Assembly: GCA_016199375.1 (NCBI GenBank)
Contig: JACQGV010000233.1
Span: 1-5,058 of the forward strand
DNA length: 5,058 bases
From: Chloroflexota bacterium
GTDB taxonomy: Bacteria; Chloroflexota; Dehalococcoidia; SHYM01
Reading direction: 5' to 3'
The notes under the pieces were generated by a model. That model had not been told where the DNA came from and did no database searches. It worked only from the letters and a program-made list of their open reading frames with translations. Positions 1-5,058 of this stretch are shown piece after piece. The position numbers and the translations under genes are program-made. Within the stretch, counting starts at the first letter, position 1. The number at the start of each line of letters is the position of its first letter.

Positions 1-111
1 CTTGATGACCTCGGCGCCCATGTCGGCCAGGATGGTGGTACACCAGGGCCCGGCCCAGGCCCAGGTGAAGTCGGCGACGCGGACGCCCTCCAGAGGCAGG
101 TGTCTCGCCAT
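1..111 (-). CDS. CaiB/BaiF family III CoA-transferase, N-terminus only (CT4)
   Basis: Only the first 37 codons are in the window; the gene runs off the left edge. The visible protein starts [15 protein letters not shown] and continues through TWAWAGP to [11 protein letters not shown]. This is the N-terminal Rossmann-like CoA-binding start of the CaiB/BaiF family (LEG-x-RV, then AGP, then LAD-x-GA-x-VIK). Family members move CoA from an acyl-CoA donor to a free carboxylic acid in the cytoplasm. The ATG shares its A with the TGA of the preceding transferase gene (TGATG), so translation is probably coupled; GGGGG seven bases upstream is only a weak ribosome site. The AWAGP variant matches the gene at 1401-2672 rather than the two Glu-type paralogues, so I infer it is the Asp-type partner. 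The catalytic region is outside the window, so that is not proven. Confidence 0.88.
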   Translation of the reverse strand, partial: MARHLPLEGVRVADFTWAWAGPWCTTILADMGAEVIK

Positions 112-1319
112 CAAATAGCCCCCATCTGGCGCAGGCGCACGCAGTCAGCCCTGCTGTAGCCGAGCCGTTCCAGCACCTCCAGGTTGTGCTCCCCCAGCCG
201 GGGCGCCGGGCGCAGGGCCCAGGGGCTGCCCGCGCCCTCCCCGGAGAGCTTATAGGGCGCGCCGGGCATCGGCACCGGACCCGCCTCCGGATGCTCCACC
301 GCAACGATGGCCTCGCGGTAGCGGACCTGGGGGTCTTGGAACACCTCCGCCATAGTCTGGAGGGGCGCGAAGGGCAGCCGCGCCGCCGCGGCCTGGTCCA
401 GGATCTCCTGCTTGGTGTAACGCTGGGACCAGTCCTCCACCATCAGAGAAAAAGCATCGTAGTTCTCGCCGCGGTCGTGGGTGGTGGCGAAGACCGGTAG
501 CTGGCTCCACTCCGGAGTCCCCATCAGCTCGACGAAGCGGTGCCACTGGTGCTCCTCCGTGCATTGGAGGTGCATGTAGCCGTCCTTGCAGAGGTGGGCC
601 TCGTTGGGGGCGCCCATGTGCTGGGCCACCCGGCTGGCGACCTGGCCCTGGTAGCTCCACTTGGTCACCGCCCCGTGGAGGACGCTGGCCACCGACTCCT
701 GCTCGGAGACGTCCACCTGTTGGCCGCGTCCCAGGGCCCGGCGCGCCAGGAGAGCGCAGAGGGCGCCCGCGGCCGCATTGGCGCCGGCCAGATACTCCGG
801 CTGGCGCCCTCCAACCTTGAGGGGAGCCACCGCGGCGTCGGCGGCGAAACGCGGCGTGAGGTGAGAGAATCCGCCGGCCGCCCAGAGCGTCAGGTCCGTC
901 CCCTGGAAGTCGCGGTAGGGGCCGGTGCGGCCGAAGGGGCTGACGGAGGCCACGACCAGACCGGGGTAGCGGCGCCGCAGCTGAGGCTCGTCGAGCCCCA
1001 GCCGCCTGGCCAGCCTCCGCGGCTGGTTCTCCACGAGTAGATCGGCCTGCGCCAGAAGCTGGTGGAGGAGGCCTCGCCCCGCCGCCGTTTCCAGGTCCAG
1101 GGTGATGCCTCGCTTGCTGGTGTTCAGGTACTGGAAGAGCCCGCTGCGCTCGGGGTGAGGCACGTCGCCGGGAAAGGGCGGCTCCAGGCGGCAGGGGTCG
1201 CCCGCAGGCGGCTCCACCTTGATGACGTCGGCGCCCAGGTCGGCCAGGAGCTTCGCGCAGTAGGGGCCACTCACCAGGCGCCCCCACTCGACGACCCGGA
1301 GGTCAGAGAGGAGTCCCAT
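111..1319 (-). CDS. CaiB/BaiF family III CoA-transferase, Glu-type (CT3)
   Basis: A complete 402-residue protein, the usual length for family III CoA-transferases (about 390-430). Family landmarks run in order: [20 protein letters not shown] then [10 protein letters not shown] (residues 7-36), GDPCR (40-44), [11 protein letters not shown] (66-76), SPFGRTGPY (127-135), [14 protein letters not shown] (197-210), CKDGY in the middle and [15 protein letters not shown] near the end. These enzymes transfer CoA between carboxylic acids through an enzyme-bound aspartyl intermediate. By eye, the nucleophile position (Asp169 of formyl-CoA transferase) falls on Glu175 in QPEYLAG. No His lies at the position used by the related racemases, so a racemase is unlikely. 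The start is backed by GGAG eight bases upstream. It lies 81 bases after the Asp-type gene and its TGA overlaps the next ATG. The family is secure; the substrate is unknown, and the Glu may mean altered chemistry or a non-catalytic subunit. Confidence 0.93.
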   Translation of the reverse strand: MGLLSDLRVVEWGRLVSGPYCAKLLADLGADVIKVEPPAGDPCRLEPPFPGDVPHPERSGLFQYLNTSKRGITLDLETAAGRGLLHQLLAQADLLVENQPRRLARRLGLDEPQLRRRYPGLVVASVSPFGRTGPYRDFQGTDLTLWAAGGFSHLTPRFAADAAVAPLKVGGRQPEYLAGANAAAGALCALLARRALGRGQQVDVSEQESVASVLHGAVTKWSYQGQVASRVAQHMGAPNEAHLCKDGYMHLQCTEEHQWHRFVELMGTPEWSQLPVFATTHDRGENYDAFSLMVEDWSQRYTKQEILDQAAAARLPFAPLQTMAEVFQDPQVRYREAIVAVEHPEAGPVPMPGAPYKLSGEGAGSPWALRPAPRLGEHNLEVLERLGYSRADCVRLRQMGAI

Positions 1320-1327
1320 CGTCCAAT

Positions 1328-1331
1328 CTCC
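1328..1331 (-). promoter_or_regulatory. Ribosome binding site of CT3
   Basis: Read on the minus strand this is GGAG, followed by an eight-base spacer (ATTGGACG) and the ATG at 1319. It supports that start over the other in-frame options. Confidence 0.7.
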
Positions 1332-1340
1332 AACTAATGC

Positions 1341-1373
1341 CTAGCAGGCTGCTGAAAAGCCTGTCGAACCATC
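1341..1373. repeat. Small dispersed-repeat or insertion-end-like hairpin between CT2 and CT3
   Basis: This element fills part of the 81-base gap between two transferase genes. CAGGCT (1345-1350) and AGCCTG (1358-1363) form a perfect six-base inverted repeat around the loop GCTGAAA. On the minus strand one half reads TTTTCAGCAGCCTGCTAG, which resembles terminal sequences I recall from IS elements. The other half reads GGTTCGACAGGCT, which resembles short dispersed repeats I recall from Chloroflexota genomes. No T-run follows on the minus strand, so it is not an intrinsic terminator. The inverted repeat is seen directly; the identity as a mobile-element remnant is recall and inference. It could affect how much CT3 and CT4 are made relative to the genes upstream. 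Confidence 0.4.
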
Positions 1374-1400
1374 CCCCTTGTCCAGGAGTTGTCAGCCACG

Positions 1401-2672
1401 CTACTCCAGGTTGCCGGGGGGCCGGCTGACGATCGTCCCAGCCAGCTCAAGCTCCTGTACCTCCTCCTCGCCGTACCCCAGCAGGTCCTGCAGGGCCCAG
1501 CGGTTGTGCTCGCCCAGGTCCGGGCAAGGGTCCCAGCGGAGCCGCTGGCCGCGGGAGAACTTGATGGGCAGCCCCGGATAAGGGAGGGGGCCGACCCCGG
1601 GCTGGTCAACGCTCACGTAGAAGCCCCGGGCCTGTAGCTGCGGGTCCTCCAGCATCTCCTTGATGTCCAGGACGGCGGCGGCGATAACACCCTGGCGCTG
1701 GAGGTGGTGCATGACCTCGTGATGGTCGCGCTGCGAGGTCCACGCCTCGATGATGCTGTCCAGCTCATCCTGATGTTGCCAGCGGACGGGGGGCTCGGCA
1801 AAGCGCTCGTCGCGCGCCAGCTCCGGCTGGCCGATGGCCTGGCAGAGGGCGCCCCACTCCTCGTCAGTGGTCACAGTGATAGTCACCCAGCTGTCCTCGC
1901 CGCGGCAGCGATAGATATTATGAGGAGCGTAGGTGGGGTGGCGATTCCCCAGGCGCTCGGGCAGGCGTCCCGTCATAACATAGCCGACGGCGGCCTCCCC
2001 CAGGAAGGTCGTGATGGCCTCCCCGTGGGAGAGGTCAATATGCTGGCCGTGGCCGCTGCGGCGCCGGTGGCGGAGGGCCGTCAGCACCGCGGAGCAGCCC
2101 ATCAGACCGGCGATGGGGTCGCAGATGCGGGCGCCGCTGGCCAGGGGACCCCGGTCGGGATACCCCATCAGCCAGGAGAGGCCGGCGAAGGTCTCGCTGA
2201 TGCTGCCGCCGGTAACATAGTGACGGTAGGGGCCGGTCATGCCGAAGGCCGGCATCTGGAGCTGGATAAGGGCCGGGTTGATGGCGCTCAAGACCTTGTA
2301 GCCCAGGCCCAGGTTGTCCATGACCCGGGCGCTGAAGTTGTCCACCACCACATCGCTGACCCGGGCCAGGTCTTTGAAGACGGCCACTGCTTGAGGGGCG
2401 GTCAGGTTTATGGCCAGGCTCAGGCGGTTGCGGTTGAACTTGTTGTAGATGCCCTCCCGCTGCCAGGGATGGGCCCCCGGCTCGCCGCCGGGGTAGACGC
2501 CGCCCGTGCGCTGTTTGCCGGAGACGACGGCCACGCCGCGGCCGGTGGGGCGCTCGATCTTGATCACCTGGGCGCCCATATCGGCCAACAGGCGGACGGC
2601 CAGGGGCCCGGCCCAGGCCCGGGTCAGGTCCAGCACCCGGATACCTTCCAGCACCATCTTCTCGGTCGTCAT
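1401..2672 (-). CDS. CaiB/BaiF family III CoA-transferase, Asp-type (CT2)
   Basis: A 423-residue protein starting MTTEKMVLEGIRVLDLTRAW. Landmarks are AGP and LLADMGAQVIKIERP (21-42), NKFNRNRLSLAINL (77-90), PAFGMTGPYRHY (141-152), GHGQHIDLSHGEA (207-219) and DLGEHNRWALQDLLGY near the C-terminus. The family nucleophile aligns with Asp185 in CDPIAG, so this copy keeps the residue expected to carry the acyl/CoA intermediate. The AMACR-type racemase places a His 30 residues before this Asp; here that position is Gly155, which argues for a transferase. The frame stays open upstream to 3140, but that extension lies opposite the previous gene's coding frame and has no family similarity. The ATG at 2672 has AGAGG five bases upstream and starts exactly at the family N-terminus. 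It lies 41 bases behind CT1. The substrate is unknown; a heteromeric partnership with CT1 is possible. Confidence 0.94.
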   Translation of the reverse strand: MTTEKMVLEGIRVLDLTRAWAGPLAVRLLADMGAQVIKIERPTGRGVAVVSGKQRTGGVYPGGEPGAHPWQREGIYNKFNRNRLSLAINLTAPQAVAVFKDLARVSDVVVDNFSARVMDNLGLGYKVLSAINPALIQLQMPAFGMTGPYRHYVTGGSISETFAGLSWLMGYPDRGPLASGARICDPIAGLMGCSAVLTALRHRRRSGHGQHIDLSHGEAITTFLGEAAVGYVMTGRLPERLGNRHPTYAPHNIYRCRGEDSWVTITVTTDEEWGALCQAIGQPELARDERFAEPPVRWQHQDELDSIIEAWTSQRDHHEVMHHLQRQGVIAAAVLDIKEMLEDPQLQARGFYVSVDQPGVGPLPYPGLPIKFSRGQRLRWDPCPDLGEHNRWALQDLLGYGEEEVQELELAGTIVSRPPGNLE

Positions 2673-2677
2673 GAGAG

Positions 2678-2684
2678 CCTCTTT
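2678..2684 (-). promoter_or_regulatory. Ribosome binding site that fixes the CT2 start
   Basis: The minus strand reads AAAGAGG, five bases (CTCTC) before the ATG at 2672. This decides between the 423-residue protein and the much longer open frame that continues upstream to 3140. Confidence 0.7.
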
Positions 2685-2713
2685 GACAGCGGGATGCCAA
2701 CCTGTGGAGGGGC

Positions 2714-3913
2714 CTAGACCAGCCCCGTGGCCCGCAGCCGGGCCAAGTCCTCCGTCGAGTATCCCAGCCGCTGGCAATAGACCTCCTGGTTGTGCTCCCC
2801 CAGCGTCGGCGCTCGACGGGGCTGCCAGGGGGTCTCCTCCAGGATGAAGGGGGCCCCAGGGTAGGTGAGCCGCCCGGTGACCGGGTGGTCCAGCTCGACC
2901 CAGTAGCCACGGGCGTTGTACTGGGGGTCGTGGAGGAGCTGCTCCAGGGTCATGGCGCTCCCCGCCAGCACCCGCAGCTCCTGGAGGGCTTGGAAAAGTT
3001 CGCTCTGAGTGAACTGCATCAGGGCTGGGCGCAGGGCGTCCTCCAGCTCCCGCCAGTTTACGTAGCGGTCGTAGGAGGTCTCGAAACGGGCGTCCTTGAC
3101 CAGCTCGGGCATGCCGACGAAGTCGCAGAAAAGCTCCCAATTCTGGGGTCCTCCCAGGCTCAGGTGGATATAGCCGTCCTTGCAGGGGAAGATGGTGGTG
3201 GAGCCCCGGAAATAGCGGTTGCCGCTGCGGCGCTTGATTTCGCCCTCGTAGGTATACATCACCGTCAGGAAGTAGTGGAGAGCGGCCATGCTCTCCATAC
3301 CTGAGACTTCTACCCGCTGGCCCAGGCCCGTCGCCGCGCGGTATTCCAGGGCCGCCAGGGTGCCGATATAGCCGTGGGCCCCGGTCACATACTCCGCCTG
3401 GGGCCCCGCCATCCGGGCTGGCTGCCGGTCCTCGTCGCCGTTGATGTAGATGTATCCACCGAGGGCGTCCAGGGCCATGCTGTCAGCCTTGTAAGGGGCG
3501 TAGGGTCCGCTGCTGCCGAAAGGCGTGATAGATGTCCAGACCAGGGCGGGATTGAGCGGCTCCAGGCGGTCGTAGCCCAGACCCAGGGATTCCAGGGTAC
3601 CGGGCGCGCAGCTCTCCACCAGGACATCGGCCTCCTTCGCCAGCCGGCGCACTGTCTCCTGCCCGAAAGGAGAGGGCAGGTCCAGGGTTACGCTCCTCTT
3701 ACCGCCGTGAAGGAAGTGATAGAGGGCGCTCTGCTCCGGATGGGGGTCGTCCTTGTAGAAGGGGCCAAGGCTGCGCGTAGGGTCTCCCCTGCCCGGCCTC
3801 TCCACCTTGATGACCTGGGCGCCGCAGCCCGCCAGCAGCCGGGTGCAGAAACCGCCAGCGATGGACTGGCTGAGGTCCAGCACCACCACATCGCTCAGGG
3901 CCTGCTCGGTCAT
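2714..3913 (-). CDS. CaiB/BaiF family III CoA-transferase, Glu-type, first gene of the operon (CT1)
   Basis: A 399-residue protein from the ATG at 3913; a second in-frame ATG at 3919 would add Met-Ala. The inner ATG is preferred because AAGGA lies seven bases before it but only one base before the outer one. Family landmarks (numbered from 3913) are VVLDLSQSIAGGFCTRLLAG and GAQVIKVERPGRGDPTR (about 10-47), GGKRSVTLDL (70-79), TPFGSSGPY (130-138), GLGQRVEVSGMES, CKDGYIHLSLGG, and LGEHNQEVYCQRLGYS at the C-terminus. The aligned nucleophile position is Glu174 (QAEYVTG), not Asp. The N-terminal loop reads AGG where relatives have AGP, and CGA replaces LGA. It is closest in this window to CT3. It sits directly behind the promoter and leader at 3920-4085. 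As a CoA-transferase it would act on a carboxylic acid in the cytoplasm; its substrate, and whether it is catalytic alone, are open. Confidence 0.93.
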   Translation of the reverse strand: MTEQALSDVVVLDLSQSIAGGFCTRLLAGCGAQVIKVERPGRGDPTRSLGPFYKDDPHPEQSALYHFLHGGKRSVTLDLPSPFGQETVRRLAKEADVLVESCAPGTLESLGLGYDRLEPLNPALVWTSITPFGSSGPYAPYKADSMALDALGGYIYINGDEDRQPARMAGPQAEYVTGAHGYIGTLAALEYRAATGLGQRVEVSGMESMAALHYFLTVMYTYEGEIKRRSGNRYFRGSTTIFPCKDGYIHLSLGGPQNWELFCDFVGMPELVKDARFETSYDRYVNWRELEDALRPALMQFTQSELFQALQELRVLAGSAMTLEQLLHDPQYNARGYWVELDHPVTGRLTYPGAPFILEETPWQPRRAPTLGEHNQEVYCQRLGYSTEDLARLRATGLV

Positions 3914-3920
3914 AGCCATG

Positions 3921-3925
3921 TCCTT
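3921..3925 (-). promoter_or_regulatory. Ribosome binding site that decides the CT1 start
   Basis: AAGGA on the minus strand. The spacing is seven bases to the ATG at 3913 and one base to the ATG at 3919, so initiation at 3913 is more likely. Confidence 0.65.
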
Positions 3926-3966
3926 GCTAGCGCCTACAGCTCATTTCAAAACCTGTGTTGCCGATG

Positions 3967-4020
3967 CTACCCAGGGGACGAGCTAGCGAGGATGGCAGAC
4001 AGTGGGCGCTTGCCAGCCAT
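3967..4020 (-). CDS. Possible 17-residue leader peptide upstream of CT1
   Basis: A short reading frame inside the predicted 5' leader encodes MAGKRPLSAILASSSPG and ends in TAG, 53 bases before the CT1 start. It has one of the strongest ribosome sites in the window: GGAGG (4027-4031) with a six-base spacer. The start ATGGC can pair with GCCAT inside the same frame (4016-4020 with 3992-3996). The peptide has a Ser-Ser-Ser-Pro-Gly end but no run of one amino acid that would point to classical amino-acid attenuation. It has no recognised family. Frames this short arise often by chance, so the call rests only on the ribosome site and its position between promoter and operon. Confidence 0.3.
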   Translation of the reverse strand: MAGKRPLSAILASSSPG

Positions 4021-4056
4021 ATCCAACCTCCATGAGCGCTGCCGGATAGATGGCTA

Positions 4057-4085
4057 CTTATACACCGGTCGCCAGGTGTCGTCAA
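4057..4085 (-). promoter_or_regulatory. Near-consensus sigma-70-type promoter for the CoA-transferase operon
   Basis: On the minus strand, TTGACG (4080-4085) is followed by exactly 17 bases and then TATAAG (4057-4062). Each box matches the bacterial housekeeping consensus at five of six positions with ideal spacing, which is notable in such GC-rich DNA. Transcription would start near 4050, giving a leader of about 135 bases before CT1. The spacer contains ACACC and GGTGT as inverted arms eight bases apart (4062-4079), the second arm touching the -10 box, so a repressor could bind there. The promoter faces the transferase genes and lies just past the end of the permease gene, so the transferases can be expressed without the permease. 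Confidence 0.72.
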
Positions 4086-4146
4086 TATCCTCGCCGCCAC
4101 TGGCGCTTCGGTTCTCGCACCCCGTCGTAGCGCCGACTTTCCTCGC

Positions 4147-5058
4147 CTAGCGGCGGCGGCTATCGCCCCCGCGCCCCAAAAGGCTGGGCTGAGGCGCCAG
4201 CGACGACGACGGAGCCGGCTCCCTGGCTTTGGGCGGCGCGGCCAGCAGGGCCAGCAGGGCGCCGGCCAGGAACAGGGCTGCGAAGAGGATCCAGACCATC
4301 CGGTAGCTACCCTGCTGCTGGAACATGTACGCCGCCAGCAGCGGCCCCAGGGCTCCCCCCAGCACCATGGGCGGAGCGAGGGCGCCGCGGATCGTCCCCA
4401 GGAATGGGCGGCCATAGTAGTCCGCCCAGATCAATGTCTGTAGCTGGGCGAAGGGGCCGTGGCCGATCCCGCCTACCACCGACCATAGGAAGAGCATGGG
4501 GACGCTCTGGCCCACGTGGAGCAGCACCACGACCGCTGCCGCCTCGCCGACGAAGCATGCCGCCACGCTGATCCGCGGCGGTATCCGCTCCGACACATAG
4601 CCCCAGACCACCTTGGAGGCGAAGGCGAAGGCGAACCAGGTGGTCCAGGCGACGTTGGCCAGGTTGCCAAACTCCTTCTCGCCGCGCAGATAAGGAATGA
4701 CGTGGATGAAGTAGGCGGTCAGGGGGAAGGAGGCGAGGACCCAGGCAATCAGCAGCAACCACAGGGTCCGGGTGCGCAACGCCCCCCGCAGCGTCCAGGA
4801 CGGCTCTGGCCGCGGCGGGCGGGCGGCGGCCCCTGGGCGTGGAGTCGCGGCCGCCGGCTGCGCGCCATCGGGCAGCAGGCCCATATCCTCCGGGACCCGG
4901 CGCAAGAAGATGGCCGAGGGCACCGCGATGCCCACGGCCAGAGCCACCCCCATCACCACGAAGCCCGCGCGCCAGCCCATCTCGCTGATGGCGACGGTCA
5001 GGACCGGCACCATGATCAGGGAGCCGATGGAGAGGCCGGTGAAGGCGAACCCCAGGGC
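4147..5058 (-). CDS. Major facilitator superfamily permease, N-terminus missing (window edge)
   Basis: The frame is open to the right edge; the 303 visible residues are the C-terminal part of a protein of probably 400-430 residues. The Met at 5013 is internal, because the codons before it continue the membrane segment (GFAFTGLSIGSLI). Order seen: one helix (about 5-23), the MFS GWR motif (28-30), a helix (31-51), then a central loop with RRVPEDMGLLPDG and an Ala/Pro-rich stretch (52-98). Six more helices lie near 99-124, 132-155, 163-182, 186-204, 218-246 and 253-274. The motif GYVSER (153-158) is the second-half equivalent of the cytoplasmic MFS loop motif. The Arg/Ser/Pro-rich tail ends GDSRRR. 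Overall style is that of monocarboxylate or oxalate/formate-type carriers in the inner membrane. Next to four acid CoA-transferases, uptake or exchange of an organic acid is a reasonable inference; the substrate is not shown. Confidence 0.9.
   Translation of the reverse strand, partial: ALGFAFTGLSIGSLIMVPVLTVAISEMGWRAGFVVMGVALAVGIAVPSAIFLRRVPEDMGLLPDGAQPAAATPRPGAAARPPRPEPSWTLRGALRTRTLWLLLIAWVLASFPLTAYFIHVIPYLRGEKEFGNLANVAWTTWFAFAFASKVVWGYVSERIPPRISVAACFVGEAAAVVVLLHVGQSVPMLFLWSVVGGIGHGPFAQLQTLIWADYYGRPFLGTIRGALAPPMVLGGALGPLLAAYMFQQQGSYRMVWILFAALFLAGALLALLAAPPKAREPAPSSSLAPQPSLLGRGGDSRRR

Noticed and set aside
250..1287. A 345-codon minus-strand frame overlapping CT3 in another phase
   Set aside because: Its product is an Arg/Pro/Gly-rich low-complexity chain typical of a shifted GC-rich frame, while the overlapping CT3 frame has full family motifs.
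1341..1373. The CAGGCT/AGCCTG hairpin as a terminator between CT2 and CT3
   Set aside because: The bases after the stem on the minus strand are CTAGGCATTAG, with no T-run, so it is reported only as a repeat-like element.
1704..2717. A 337-codon open frame on the plus strand opposite CT2
   Set aside because: It has no recognisable family, is rich in Gly, Ala, Val and His as expected from the reverse of a GC-rich gene, and lies opposite a clear CaiB/BaiF protein.
2673..3140. A 156-codon N-terminal extension of CT2
   Set aside because: It overlaps the C-terminal coding part of CT1 in another phase, shows no family similarity, and the ATG at 2672 has its own ribosome site.
111..3913. AMACR-type racemase activity for the CaiB-like proteins
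   Set aside because: By eye, the position of the racemase catalytic His is Gly155 in CT2, Thr in CT3 and Asp in CT1.
4102..4134. Inverted repeat after the permease as a possible intrinsic terminator
   Set aside because: The arms GGCGCT/AGCGCC are only six bases with a 21-base loop, and no T-run follows on the minus strand.
3374..4150. A 258-codon plus-strand frame across the CT1 N-terminus and the promoter gap
   Set aside because: Most of it mirrors CT1 on the opposite strand, and the remainder crosses the promoter and leader with no recognisable protein features.
1..5058. CRISPR arrays, tRNA or rRNA genes and intact insertion sequences
   Set aside because: I see no regularly spaced repeats, no tRNA-like cloverleaf and no transposase. 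Apart from the gap at 3914-4146, the gaps are at most 81 bases.

Overview
The window is a GC-rich bacterial segment in which every supported gene lies on the minus strand, so transcription runs from position 5058 towards position 1. It holds the C-terminal three quarters of a major facilitator superfamily (MFS) permease (4147-5058), a 233-base gap with a promoter and leader, and then four consecutive CaiB/BaiF (family III) CoA-transferase genes: CT1 (2714-3913), CT2 (1401-2672), CT3 (111-1319) and CT4 (1-111, N-terminus only). Tandem CaiB/BaiF paralogues beside an MFS carrier suggest a free-living heterotroph that handles many carboxylic acids. The style of the permease and the small repeat in the CT2-CT3 gap resemble Chloroflexota (Dehalococcoidia/SAR202-like) genomes, but that is recall. 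Actinobacteria, Rokubacteria or Deltaproteobacteria are also possible.

The gap at 3914-4146 is the regulatory centre. Reading towards CT1 it holds TTGACG, a 17-base spacer and TATAAG, which is a near-consensus housekeeping-sigma promoter, with an imperfect dyad in the spacer. An untranslated leader of about 135 bases follows, containing a 17-codon reading frame behind a strong GGAGG site. No intrinsic terminator is visible between the permease and this promoter. CT1 to CT4 then read as one operon, with gaps of 41 and 81 bases and finally a one-base TGATG stop/start overlap.

The four transferases are not interchangeable copies. CT1 and CT3 resemble each other (PHPE-x-S block, PFGxxGPY, CKDGY-x-HL, LGEHN-x-EV, RLGYS) and carry Glu where the family nucleophile Asp is expected. 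CT2 carries the Asp, and its AWAGP N-terminus is matched by the visible part of CT4. The order is therefore Glu-type, Asp-type, Glu-type, probable Asp-type. This could mean two duplicated heteromeric pairs, by analogy with the known two-subunit family III enzymes SmtAB and BbsEF. The permease belongs broadly to the monocarboxylate/oxalate-formate-like MFS carriers, so a working model is uptake of an organic acid followed by its activation by CoA transfer. The substrate cannot be read from the sequence.
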